Shown: positions 45,809 to 57,764 of the stretch, in pieces
Position numbering within the stretch: position 1 is the first letter of the stretch
Layout of the letters: each line of letters starts with the position of its first letter
Notes under the pieces: generated by a model
The model's input: the letters and a program-made list of their open reading frames with translations, nothing else
Told to the model about the DNA's origin: nothing
Database searches by the model: none
Assembly (NCBI GenBank): GCA_963682055.1
Contig: OY821743.1
Location: 35,760,702 to 35,824,701 of the forward strand
Direction: 5' to 3'
DNA: 64,000 bases
Origin: Primula veris
Lineage: Eukaryota; Streptophyta; Magnoliopsida; Ericales; Primulaceae
Translations under genes and position numbers: made by a program

Positions 45809-48800
45809 CTATATATAGCCATCCAAACTTAACAATTCTTTACCCATATCTTCGATCAGCACATCGATCAAATACATTTCCACAACTTTTGTAAGCTCAT
45901 ATCTCTCAATTATCCCAAACAAAACATCGTTCCAACCCATGTCCCACATTGCATTCACATCCGTATCTCTATTCTCGATATCCCGTTCAAGCATTTCTTG
46001 AATATACTCAGCACTATCTTGCTCTTCATTTGTACCCTCGTATATAGCTGTTAACTTTTTGAAATCTGTATATAACTGCTTCACCAAGTCGTCAAACGAC
46101 TCTACTTTAACATAGAAATTTAATATATTCATGGAGGGGTAAAGAGAAAGGTCTAATCTTTTTCCTTTTTTTCTTGTTAACTCGTGAACAACATCTAGTA
46201 TGAGCTTATTATCTTCATCTTGAATGATATCATCCGATGGATTGGGAAAATCGACGGGTATGTAGAGGTAAAAAGTTTCATGTGCTGCGTTTAGCAAAGG
46301 CCGACTTTTAAGCAGTGTTTGCTTGAGGTGAAATTCGCTTTCAATTAACAGCTTATTACAATATTCTGGAATTTGGTTTTCCTTTTGTTCATGTTGCTGA
46401 GTATTAGAGTTATCCAAGCTAGATTCATTACATCCTGCAAAATCAAGAAAAATGTAGGCATATAATATAAGTTACTGCAGTGCAGCTTTGAAGCTATTTT
46501 TTATTTGTTTAAAAGTGTGACTAAACTTGGGCCGTCTTTCCGATTTTTTAGCCTGAACGCAACTTCTCATTTTATAGAAAATGAATACCATAAAAGCCCT
46601 GTGTACCTAATGATTTAACAACGACAATTAAGTCAATTTTAGACACAGTCCTGCAGTTTTGTGTGTATTTTCTTTCTGAATAAGTGTACAGGTACTTGCA
46701 TACTAGGCTTTGTATTGTACAATATAATTTCGTGCACCTAAAACAATCCACGACACCATTAATACATGCGCTGGTAACTAATATTTTGGCGGTGAGATGT
46801 TATTATGAGTTATGGACCAGTTTAAGAAAATTATACACTAGAATGCATGATTTATTTTGTGAACTTTCGTTTTCAAATTTGAGTTATTAATTAACATACA
46901 CCATTGCAGAAGCATTTTCGAGATTGAATGATAATGTTGAAGTTAGGCTAATGCTTACCATTTTCAGAGAACATTTCAATTTTCTGAGACTCTAAGCTTG
47001 TGCCTTCTTTCAAATCAGGCATCTGGTCTTCATTATCAATGGGACCGATAGAAATTTCTGCCATGATTTCCTGGCACTGTAATGCAATATGAAAACTCTA
47101 TTAGAGAATGTGCACATTTTCCATGAAAAAAGTTTACTTTTTAGACAAAGATAACAACAAACTCACGTCTTTACTGACGGCCGGAAGATCAGAGAAAGTA
47201 ATCGGACTTTGTAACACATCAACTTCTTTGTCTGATAATTCATCAGTTTCTGCAACAACAATACCCTGAGCTTTGGTAACAAATATTTGGATGCAGAGGT
47301 TTAATTATGTGGAAGATTATTCGACAAGATACTATTTTCATGGTGATTTTTTTAGTTATCAAGAAACGGACACATTTCAGAACCCTTTTAAGAATGTTGT
47401 AGATATGGATTTGCAGCAACAAAAGTGAAGGAAACTGCTAGCCGTATACATAAGGATGTGCAGTGACACTTTATATCACATGATGACGTCATGTCAATGT
47501 AAATTATGTAATAATAGGAATTTCCATGGGGGTGTTAGTTCTAAGCGAGTAGATTAGTATTTCACAAATTAGTTGTGTAAGTTGAAAGTTTTCTATCGTC
47601 TCTATTTCTTAACTTTGATATTTACCAATATATAGAAGTCTTAATGCTCCTGTGGTAAGTTTATTACTTACCTTTTATATAGACTAATTCGAGTTTCGAT
47701 GACATTTTGCCTGATTCCTCAAGTGAAGTAGCTAACCGGTCTTCATCATCAATGGGATCGATCAAAATTTTTGTGGCGGTATCCTGGGACTGTAAAGCAA
47801 TATGAAAATAATGTTAAAGTCCTGCCACATTTACAATTATAAAGAAATATTCTATTATGTTAGAAGGATAGACTCACTCTTTCATCAAGGCTAGAAAGAT
47901 CTTGAACAACAATTGGACTTGGTAGCTCACTAGCTTCTTTATCGGATGCAAAATCTTCGACTAAAATCATTGCACGTGTTTCTAGATTGTTGGGGCTGAT
48001 TATATGTATATCGGCTTCTTTGCCTGTGTTATTACTTGAATTTTCTGCTCCTCCTTTGTACTCAAGCTGTTTCTCTTTTAGCAAAAATGGCGTTTGATCC
48101 TTCAATGCTAGTTCTGTATTTTCAATCGTTTCTTTTCTTTTTGTGACCACTTTATGCTTTCTTCTTGGGCTTTCTCTTTCAATGGCTACCATGCTTATAG
48201 ACTTGTCTTCTTTGATGGGTGGAGTAGACACTCTTGAGATTTTTGTTGTTTTTGAAACTGCATCATTTGGCGTTTCACTAAGACAAGAGTTTAAAAACAT
48301 CAAATTTCTCGTATTTGCCGGAAAATTCATAGACTTTCCATTTCTCGGGATCTCGGTCTTGTGTTTGCTACTTGTTGAGGATTTATGAGGCTTTTTATCA
48401 TGAAAATCTTTCGAACTCTTTTTACCAATTATTATCTGCTCTCTTTTCTCAACCCGAGGCTTCACTTCTGTGTCCGTATTTCTTTTCTCTTGCAGATGTG
48501 TTTTTCTAGCTTCTGCGTCTTTATGGTCCCGATTCATCACTCGTTTGGCTTGTCCCTTTTCTACTCCGATATCTTTACCGTGCTTTTCGGTGCCTTTTCT
48601 TCTCATTTTTACTTGTAAGTCACTTGTACTCTCATTAGATCGAAGAAATTCTTCATTAACTTGTGGACCCGATACTGATTTTCTAACCACAACTTTATCG
48701 AAATCCTTCAATAGTGATTTCGTATTTTGGAATCTAAATCCGTCAGCATTTTGCATCAGTTTTCTTCCATAAGCTGTAGGTGCCGTATCTTCAGTTTTTT

Positions 48801-51518
48801 TAGTCAAATTCGCAACAACTTTACCATTTCTATTCTCGTTAAATTGCCCCGGTGTACTCTCAAAATTCACATCTCGTGGAACCTCTTCGAGACCCATAAG
48901 TTTAGCAATAACACTTGGCCTTTTCCCATGAGGCCTAAAATCGGGACTACAACTAGCCGCTCTCTTATGAAAAGACACATCGTTGGAGATACTCGATGGT
49001 TGTTTTGTAAATAACTTCTTATCTTCAGTTGTATGATTCAAAGCCAAAAGGCTCGATTTAGGATCACTTGTCATCACATGTTTGGTATCTCGAGAGTTTC
49101 TAGAGGGTTTATCGAATGAGAATCTTGGCCGTTCAACTAGCTTCTTTTGTGCCACCTGTTGAAAAACAATCTAAAAAGTCAAAAAGTTTCCCTTACTATT
49201 GTAAAACTGGTAACGTAAGAGCCTCGGTCAATCGTCATGGTTCAATCTTCTGTGATTACACTGAACAACAGAATAATAAAGTAAAACAAGCAACACTTTC
49301 TTAAAACTGGGCCGACTTAAAGCAAGTCCGCCCTTTGAGTGGCCAGAAATCTTGCAAAGAAAAGGTAAATTACTAAAAAGATGCCACAGGAACAGTTTAG
49401 GAGAATTGTAAATACCAATGCACTTTCTTCTTCTTCTTCTTCTTCTCCATTCTCATTTAGCAATTTTATTCTTGTTTTTCTCCGGGGATTAACTAGTTGA
49501 CTTGAATCTTCATGAATACTCGTAAGCATTTCTTCTAAATCCATAGCCCCTTTAAGTAATTCCCTCCCCATTTCTATCGAGTGCTTATCAAAAGTAATGC
49601 TATTAGAATATACACTGAGGATTTGGTTTAGTTTTTGTATCCCTTTCGATATCTCGTTTATGTGGATATTTGAGACATTTATAATCTGATTCGAGGGCTT
49701 GTTTAAAGTAGTGATGTTTCGTCTTTCCATTTTCCCAATATCTAGTGCTCTCCTACCAATCCGATGAAGAAAGCTCAAAATAGGATTATTACTTGACGAA
49801 CTATTTATTTTTGTGAAACTTTTGTTATTTCCAAATGCAAATGCCAGGGCTCTCGATAAGTCTCCGTTTTGCTTCGAGATTTGACCACCTTCATATTGAA
49901 CAAGTTGCGTCGTAGATTCTTGAATATTGAGTGACTTTGCCCCATTATTCAATCTCCTTTGCGAGTTAGTTGGTCTGTCACCAACCTACCATTAAACGTA
50001 TTTGTTAACCTTAAAGCGTATAAAACTATATATCACATATGCCAATACCGAAGGTGTTTAAGAGCTTACGGATTTTGATGATCTTGTTTGACGTGATCCT
50101 GCGTAATTTTGAGATGAATTTCCATATGAATCTGTAATTATATATACACAACAAAACTAATTAAGCACGTCTAAGTACCTTCACGACCATTCTCCAGTTT
50201 TCATTATAGTCGTTTGCTTGGAGCCAGGGGCGGAGACAGGACGCAAGTGGTGCCACCGCCACCCCCAAAAAATCTAAAAATATTTTTTTTATATAGAAAA
50301 ATTTCTAAGTTTAATGTTTTATACGTTAACGGTTCCCCAAATGAACAAGTAGTAACTTAGTTCAAATGGTAAACATAAAGTTCGAATCTTGTGTTTATTT
50401 TTTACTCTTCATTTAATTAACATTAGTTTATTTTTTGAATTCTCCATTAATTAATTGCATATTTAAGGTACTATTACAAGGTTTTATAAATAAATGTTTT
50501 TGTGTAGTTTCATAGTCATATTACAACAAAATTTAAACTGATAAATTCGTATATTTATAGTCAATTTTTCTGTATCGTTTGAAATTTTATACCGTTTATA
50601 GTTATTGTACTAATAAAAAAAACTTCAACAACCCCACCAATAATTGAATCCTGGTTCCGCCACTGCTCAGACCTTCGAGACAGTTTTATTGCAAATAAGG
50701 AAATAATAGAAGATGTTAACTTATTGTTATCAGTCTTCTTCATGTTTTGCAGATGTATATATATATATGTAGTCTCTCAACACATCTCAAGTACAGATTC
50801 GTTTTCTCGCATTTTTTTCGAAATTACTTTTTTTGCTAATTCACGATTTTTTTTTAATTCAATAAAACGTTTATCATGTACGAATTACATCCGTTACTTG
50901 CAAAGATGATCATAAGAGTTGCACCATTAGTCATTAGAGTAAACATACATCGATAATTATACTTAGATACATAATTTTTATATATATATATACACATCTA
51001 ACAACAGTAACAAAAAATGTTCGACTATGTTTGGTGAGAAAATTGGACTTAGGGTTCACAACATTGTTCATGTTCGTTCGAACGTCATTGCTTCTGTTCT
51101 TTTTAAGGTGGATACATTTAAATAAACGCAAGTCTAGTGGGCTAGAACCCGCTAGAAATAGTTTAGATAAATGGTTTGAGTCTTATTAAATAGGTGGGTG
51201 TGAAATCTTTTAATCCTCTTTAATAAGTTTTTTTTTTTTTAAAAAAAAAACGCAAGCAAGTACATAAAAGACCAAACAGGCCTCCTATACTAATACTGAA
51301 CAGTTGATAAAGAAAAATGAAGTATCCAAAATTGAAATACTAAGAAGACCAAATGCAAACACAGATGAATGAAATATTTGCACCTATACATGCATACCTC
51401 TTGTCATTCCTTTTGTATTGCTTGTGCTATGAGTAGGAATGGCAGGTGTCGACATACGTTCTTTTCTCATCCGAAGATCGGTTAGCAGTTTTTGAGCAAA
51501 ATCCGAACGTGTAGCCAT
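45809..51518 (-). CDS. TRM-type protein (DUF3741 and DUF4378), microtubule-array recruiter family
   Basis: The exons are 51518-51398, 50131-50070, 49985-49416, 49155-47878, 47789-47672, 47249-47167, 47076-46959 and 46434-45809. The sum is 2976 nt in frame, or 991 aa. The start MATRSDFAQKLLTDLRMRKE is the conserved N-terminus of one TRM/LONGIFOLIA-like subgroup. Further conserved blocks are GDLSRALAFAF, ILSFLHRIGRRALDIGKMER, IHINEISKGIQKLNQIL and ERPRFSFDKPSR. The VARLMGL-type motif SVIAKLMGLEEVP (LMGL near residues 337-340) marks DUF3741. The C-terminal ~200 residues, ending WNDVLFGIIERYELTKVVEM and the LIDVLIEDMGKELL helix, match DUF4378. Known for the family: TRM proteins bind TON1 and PP2A subunits and position cortical microtubules; some control cell elongation. 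The exon pair 6-7 looks duplicated from the end of exon 4 plus exon 5. Confidence 0.93.
50225..50665. mobile_element. hAT-like MITE in TRM intron 1
   Basis: The left end CAGGGGCGGAGACAGGA and the inverse of the right end CAGTGGCGGAACCAGGA form a ~17-bp terminal inverted repeat with three mismatches. CAGNGGCGGA ends of this kind are common in plant hAT-like MITEs. Flanking octamers CTTGGAGC and CTCAGACC agree at only five of eight positions, so the target duplication is eroded. The body is AT-rich and non-coding. Confidence 0.65.
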
Positions 51519-53457
51519 ACTTTAGCTTAGTTTCTTATTATCTCGAAACAAAACTAACATGAAAATTTTGGTTAAAAAATCAAGGTAACCCTTCTAGCTT
51601 AGTATGCACTTAGCATAAAAAAACAAACAGAATATGAAATGGAGATAGATTTTTATGTTGGTAAGGAGTCTTTTTCGGTGTTTGGGAAGGTGGTGAGTCC
51701 AACTTTAAGCAAAGAATACGAATATATATTCGTGTTAGAATTTAAGGAATAAAGTTTGATGTGTATATGTATGTATTGGTTGTGTGGAAATGTCTAAGTG
51801 GCAATCGAGTTACCATGACTTTTATTCTAATCTAAGCAATGCCAAAGGTTCCAAAAATCTTCCTCTTTAAGCTTTTTTATGTCTTTTTATTCGTTCACTT
51901 TAGCCTTCTTATATGTAGTGACGGAACCAGAAACTTTATACGGCCAGTATAAAAATTTACATGTTAGATATGAGTATTTTTTTTTGAGATATAGGAGGGG
52001 CCGAAAGCTTTTTTTAAAGATTTTGATCGATATACATTGAAAAAATTATTTTTTCAATAAAAAAATTCAAAATGAAGGAGGTCGCGGCCTCCGACTTCCC
52101 CCTAGTTTATATCATGGTTATATATTGTGAGTCTTCTTATTTTAATCTATGTGAGTCTTTACATGTGATAATAGGTTTGTTTGTTTATTGGATTTTTTTC
52201 TTATCGAAAACACTACCTAGTAGAGGGAGTTTAGCTAAGGCGGAACTATTTATGCATAATTGTTTATTTATTGGGTTATTGGGTTTTAAGCTCTTTCGTT
52301 TTATGCGCTCTTAAGTCGCAATATATTCGTTTTATCGCTTTAACTTCTTGTTAGCAAAACACGCTTTAAAACTCATAAAGATCGGATTAGGTCGTAATGG
52401 AAGAAAACAAAAGCTTGAATGAAAAACTCTAATAGCTTGATTATTGTTACATTCTTTTAAATTAACTTTAACCCTCTAAATTCAAATCCTCACGATTAGA
52501 AAAAAAAAATGCGACTTTTTTGCCTTTTTTTTTAAAAATTTTAGGTTAAATAAATGATCATTTATATGTGTAGAAAAATGTAAAAAAATGGACCCAAATT
52601 AACAAACCCATACACGAGGGATTCATTTATGATAACACGGTTTGTACCAATTAATTGCTCCCTATTTGTGGCTGCATTTATGTAATGCTTTACTTATATT
52701 CCATTTATGATCGAACCAATTATATATGGGAGCTTTTTTAATATCCAAATTTATGTATTTGGTACATATTAGTTGATGATAAGTATTTATTACAATTTGT
52801 CTATATTGACAGTGTTATAACTGTTGTTGGTGAGAATGTAAATGAGGTGTTTATTTATTTTTGTAACATATTGATGAGTATAAAGGGAGTCCGGATCATC
52901 CAAAAAAATTTGCTAAAAAAATCGAAAAAAAAAAATCTACAATTACGATTATACAGATATAGATACACTTTAACAATTATTTTTAATAGAAAAGTCATAA
53001 ACAATTCAATTTGGAATAAATAAACAAATTAATATAAAGTAATAAGTGAAATTGAAAAAATTTGTTTCGAGCAATATTATGTCCAAATTTTATGATGTTT
53101 GCATAGAATTTATTATAAAATTCTATAAAAATATGAAAAAAGTTATAAAAATATAAAATATATACAAAAATAAGTAATGAGACACAAAAAAAAAGACATA
53201 AAAAAGAGATCGGGGATCGGGACTCGTATAAAGGTTCATTGGCACATGTAGGTAGAGTGGCTTGTGGGACTTGGAATTTTGGTCTGTAAAGTTAATGAAA
53301 ATAAAACCTTACCTTCACTGTGACACCCACACCTGAAAAGTAACACATATAACTTGAAGCAATGGAATAAATATAATATTTCTAAATCTTCTAGCATTAT
53401 TGTAAAGACCACCCTCGTGAAACTTACATTTTTTCAGTATAGGTATAGTCGAATTTT
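51519..53457. other. AT-rich intergenic DNA upstream of the TRM gene
   Basis: The TRM promoter and leader should lie just above 51518. A fragment near 51918-52110 (AGTGACGGAACCAGAAACTT and GGAGGTCGCGGCCTCCGAC) looks like a worn hAT-type MITE related to the one at 50225-50665. The rest is A/T homopolymer-rich, with no protein signal in short frames such as 52072-52314. Confidence 0.5.
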
Positions 53458-54571
53458 TTCGCAAAGTTTTATAGTCGGATTTTTTCGTTACATCTCGAGT
53501 TTCGTTCGTAACTAGAAGTCTAAAAGAAACCCAACTAAGATGCATATATTAAAAGTAATGCAAAAACTAAAAACTAGTGATATATGCAGGAATCTGGAAA
53601 CCAGAGGTGGACAGAAAATTCCTAAACCCAACCTGTAATTCAACTTATACGGATTGGTATGACCTATGGGTTGAGTGTCAAAAAAAAAAATTAAACTGTC
53701 TCGCCCCAATCCGCTATACATTTTGCGGGTTGTGTTAGAGTTGATGTTTTCAAACCGCGAGTTAATACGCCCCAACCCGTTTCAACCAGTAATATATATA
53801 TATATAATTATAAATATGTATATTTATATATACATTGTGTGTATTTCAAGATACCAACATTATATTCTTGTTATATTTTAGTTTTATTATTTGTTTGCGA
53901 ATATTCTAAACATATTTTGATTGGTTTTAATTTTATATTTCTCTTTAAAAAGTTAAATTTATTTTAAAATTTAGGTTAATTATACAAACTATGAAAAATA
54001 AATGAACAAAATGAAAATTTAAGAATCAATCCCAACCCAACTCGCCCCAATCCGCAATTTATTTTGCTGGTTGGTATTTTAATTGTAACGGATTGGGTTA
54101 ACTTGAGTTGACATTTAAATTTTATAAACTCGCTCCAATCCGCCGAGCCATTTATTTTGCAGATTGGGTTATGATTGAGGTCAATACGCCCTAATCCATC
54201 TCGTGTCCACAACTACTGAAAATTATACAGATATGAACAACCGCTGGAATTTTACTTATTTATTATTTGTAGATTATACTCCAATAAAATCTAAATAAAA
54301 CACACATAAATAATAGTTGTAGATACTGTTTCTGGTTTGCACCAACGAGCAAACCTCATTAATTGGCGGTGTTCAATCATTTGTAATATGAAATTAATAG
54401 TTTTTTTTTTGTTAAAATTGATACTTCAAAAAGGTTGGAAAACTTGACCAGTTGTGGCATGATATTGCAAAATCACAATCGACTATGTAGAGAGCAATCA
54501 CCAATTGTCACATGCTAGAGCATCAATCTAAATCGCCGAGCAGACCTAACTTGCCTAATATTGGGATTTCG
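53458..54571. repeat. Segmental duplication, copy A (contains a hAT-like insertion)
   Basis: The flanks of the element at 53602-54215 match 56893-57384 closely: GAGTTTCGTTCGTAACTAGA, CAAAAACTAAAAACTAGT and ATATGCAGGAATCTGGAAAC on the left, and ATTTTACTTATTTATTATTT, CACCAACGAGCAAACC and AATCACCAATTGTCACATGC on the right. Copy A is followed by a further partial repeat of its own end (54571-54630). Confidence 0.9.
53602..54215. mobile_element. 614-bp hAT-like element with empty-site proof
   Basis: The ends are CAGAGGTGGACA and, inverted from the right, TAGTTGTGGACA. The flanking octamers CTGGAAAC (53594-53601) and CTGAAAAT (54216-54223) agree at six of eight positions. The duplicated copy at about 57030-57060 reads straight from CTGGAAAC into TACACGGATATG without the element. 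The interior carries CCCCAATCCGC and CAACCCG-type motifs in both orientations and no transposase. 8-bp duplications fit the hAT superfamily. Confidence 0.8.
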
Positions 54572-56640
54572 CCGAGCAATCACCAATTGTCACATGCTGA
54601 GAGCATCAATTTGAATTGTCGAGCATCAATCAAAATTTCACGGAATATGATCTAGGGATTTCACACATACCACCGTTAACAAGACTCAAACCATGTATCT
54701 CGTATTTGAAAGTACGGGTTCTAACCCACTATACTACCTTACTATTTATATAATATAAATAGGTAATATTTGTTGTTAATATATATATATAGAACCGGTT
54801 TTGTTCAGTTTGAGAGATCGGTTTAAACGTGTTAATAACCACGAAACGGAACGTGGTTGGTACCAGATTGAAGCATGTTATATGAGCTTCAAAATGGTAC
54901 ATCACACGTCCAAAATGGATAACCGGTGTAAAAGATATTGACCTCCAAAACAGAGGTTGTGCACCATTCCGGATAAAACACACTTGAGCTCATTTATGCA
55001 AATGTCGAGAAATTTTTTATCCCACATTAGTGAGTTTTGTGAGAATTGAGTGTTCATATACACCCACCATAGGCTAACTCGTTGGGGCTCCAAACTTTTC
55101 GCACTCGATTGGGGTGAGTCTTGCCCGAGTCCCCTCTCGGGTTTGACCTTTGACTTTCGCCGCAACGGTCGGCGGCGAAGCCAATCGGAGCTCGAGTCCA
55201 TGTCCAGCGACTCGTGGCCATGGTGCGGTGCGGTGTTCCCGACACACATAATTCCTTTTTACTAAGCATTTGGTGTTCCTGAGACACTATATAATTATCT
55301 CTAACGATAATAATACCAACAGTTCCGTATTATCGTAATTTGACCCTTGTAGTTTGAAAATGCCCCGATTCAGTCACCTCTTTCTAAAAAGTCACATCTT
55401 TTCACTTCGCGCCCGTTCGTTTCTCATTCCGTTTATAAGAAATTCTTGTCATTTTTTGGTTTGTAAGTAAGAAGTGTGCTTCCACTTTCTTATTTTTTAA
55501 AAGTCATTTTATCCGGTGAGGTCAACGTCCGTATCCTAGAAGTCAAGACGATAGGGGACAAATAGATCTTAAGGATAGATTGTTGAATAATCGACTCCGA
55601 CTTGAAAACACATTCTGATCAGGTTAATTCATCAGGTAAGAAAGGTACGCTTATTCATTAACACTTTACTCGCGTTTGTTTAATTGTTAGAACATTATAT
55701 ATGTTTCATTTCTATATCATTTATCAACACAAGTTCAGTAATTACGTTTCGTTAGTAATTATTTATTAAAGCTTATTTCGTTGTACCGTCCGAAACATTT
55801 TCCGGTTTGGTTTTTTCCATTACGTTAAAGCACGAAATCCAATAATATCTAATAGTACATATTTATATTATAGCGCAAACAAACATGACCTTCAAGCACA
55901 AATGTCTATACGCTTCATGTTTTAATTATATACAATTCGAGTTAAAATTGTATACACTTTACAATAGGGGGCCGGTGAGCATAAGTCAACCAAACGAAGC
56001 CGAACCTACCAAACCAAGCCAAGCCGACATAAAACTGACAGATAAATGTAGATTTACTTAGCTTGAAGCTTTACACTTCAGATATAACTAGTAAGAGGGA
56101 CCTCAAAAGAACTGTATTTAAAAAAAAATCCATGTCATTACTAATTCTTTAGCTATTTTTTCAAGATACGCCTTTTTTCCTCGGTAAAAGCTACAGTGGA
56201 CAAGTCGATTGACGCACATATTTTCATTAGCAACGAACTGCTCTACAACTTACAAGTGAGAGAATTGCAGAAAATACTTAGCATTGAATCGTCAAATAAA
56301 CAGACACAAAATTGTAGCTTCATAAAAAAGAACATGAATTGAGTGTGCCATGTAAGTTAAACTTGTCATTACCTTTAAAACATAGAGCAGTTGGAAGCAT
56401 TGGATAAAAAAAAACATCACCTAACTGTCGTTAGTTTTGTTCCAAATTCATTGAGCGAAAAACCTGCAACAAAAGTAATACAGGTGAAAAACAATGTGTA
56501 TATGAAAGCAGAACAGATAAAGGTAGAGTTGTTATATCCACTATACGCAAGTGTTTGATTTAGAAACAAAGATTCATCCAAACTATGAACGACAACAACT
56601 CAATTAAAGTGAGAAAAGGATAGCTTATATGGCGTGATTG
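54572..56640. other. Repeat-rich intergenic DNA with a GC-rich patch
   Basis: The stretch at about 55014-55290 is unusually GC-rich for the window (TTGCCCGAGTCCCCTCTCGG, CGCCGCAACGGTCGGCGGCG) and begins after TATCCCACATTAGTGAGTTT, a phrase like those at the edge of plant retroelements. It has open frames on both strands, but I find no protein family in them. A CCGAA/CCAAGCC-type patch is near 55970-56030. No other gene signal was seen. Confidence 0.45.
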
Positions 56641-56641
56641 A

Positions 56642-56757
56642 AAGCAGCCTTGTGCCTCAGCTGATGACTGAGGATGAGTTGATGAAACAGCATATGGCTA
56701 TAATGGAGCAGGCAGCTCCTTGCTATAAAACTACTCCTGAAGGAGCTCTCTCCGGTT
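56642..56757 (+). other. Coding-like fragment of unknown origin
   Basis: An open frame reads SSLVPQLMTEDELMKQHMAI followed by MEQAAPC, then runs into the RBR-derived fragment in a wrong frame and stops at 56757. The amphipathic, charged composition looks like a piece of a real exon, but I do not recognise the source gene. Confidence 0.25.
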
Positions 56758-56890
56758 AAAACTGAAGGTATGCTATTTTAATCTTGGTACACTTATACTA
56801 TTCCCACACCCTTGAGGTTTGATCTAGACTTGCTGTATATGTGATCACCTTTTTTTTAATGTTAACTACAGATGGTCGGTCCTCTTCAGG
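56716..56890 (+). pseudogene. Duplicated fragment of the RBR-like gene (exon-intron-exon)
   Basis: The segment matches the RBR-like gene at about 35795-35620 read on the minus strand. It covers the end of the exon coding [15 protein letters not shown], its donor GAAG|GTATGC, the whole ~105-bp intron (TTTGATCTAGACTTG shared) and the first bases of the next exon up to CTCTTCAGG. Because the intron is retained, the copy was made at DNA level and not through mRNA. It has scattered mismatches and cannot encode a working piece. Confidence 0.88.
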
Positions 56891-56892
56891 TT

Positions 56893-57384
56893 TTTTCGCA
56901 TAGTTATAGTCGAATTTTTTCTTTACATCTTGAGTTTCGTTCGTAACTAGAAGTCTAAAAGAAAGCTAACCAAGATACATATATTAAAAGTAGCATATAT
57001 GCAAAAACTAAAAACTAGTAATATATGCAGGAATCTGGAAACTACACGGATATGAACAGCCACTGGAATTTTACTTATTTATTATTTGTAAATTATACTC
57101 CAATAAAATCTAAATAAAACACACATAAATAATAGTTGTAGATTCTATTTCTGGTTTGCACCAACGAGCAAACCCCATTAATTGGCGGTGTTCTATCATT
57201 TGTAATATGAAATAAATAGTTTTTTGTTAAAATTGATACTTCAAAAAGGTTCTAAAACTTGACGAGTTGTGGATGATATTGCAAAATCACAATCGACTAT
57301 GTAGAGAGCAATCACCAATTGTCACATGCTAGAGCATCAATCCGAATTGTCGAGCAGACCTAATTTGTCTAATATTGGGATTGA
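56893..57384. repeat. Segmental duplication, copy B (empty site)
   Basis: This copy matches 53458-54571 without the 614-bp element. It starts directly after the RBR-derived fragment and ends at ATATTGGGATT. Differences from copy A are scattered substitutions and small indels. Confidence 0.9.
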
Positions 57385-57579
57385 AAAGGTATATACGCAC
57401 CTCAAAACCCTAGCTACTATTGAAGAAAAAAATAAATATGTTCTATTTCTTCTCATTCATTTGTTTATTGAATCCATATTAATATAAGATATTCATACCA
57501 TAGTTTTGAAAGGAGTTGTGCCGCAAATATTATGTCTTGTTTAGCTACTTCAGACGGTAAAAAAAAGAAATTAAAAAAC

Positions 57580-57764
57580 GCGATCAAATTCTCATAAGTT
57601 GGGAGTTGGATGAGGAAGCAAACGATTTAGATGAAAAAATGATAATTGTGGAAGATTATTTGGACAAATTATCCGAGATGACTCCTAAAGTTTCAAAAAC
57701 AATAGCAATTCCATATTTCTATTCGACTACGTTGTTTGCCAATGAGCATGATATGATCGATTGA
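57580..57764 (+). other. Orphan open segment, unknown
   Basis: An uninterrupted reading contains WELDEEANDLDEKMIIVEDY, then LDKLSEMTPK and AIPYFYSTTLFANEHDMID before a stop. It has no convincing start codon and no partner exon that I can place. It is probably a fragment of a decayed gene. Confidence 0.2.

Noticed and set aside
48143..49014. Several + strand frames of 77-100 codons
   Set aside because: They are antisense shadows of TRM exon 4.
55054..55287. Open frames on both strands in the GC-rich patch
   Set aside because: No domain, start context or splice partner is seen; open frames are expected by chance in GC-rich DNA.
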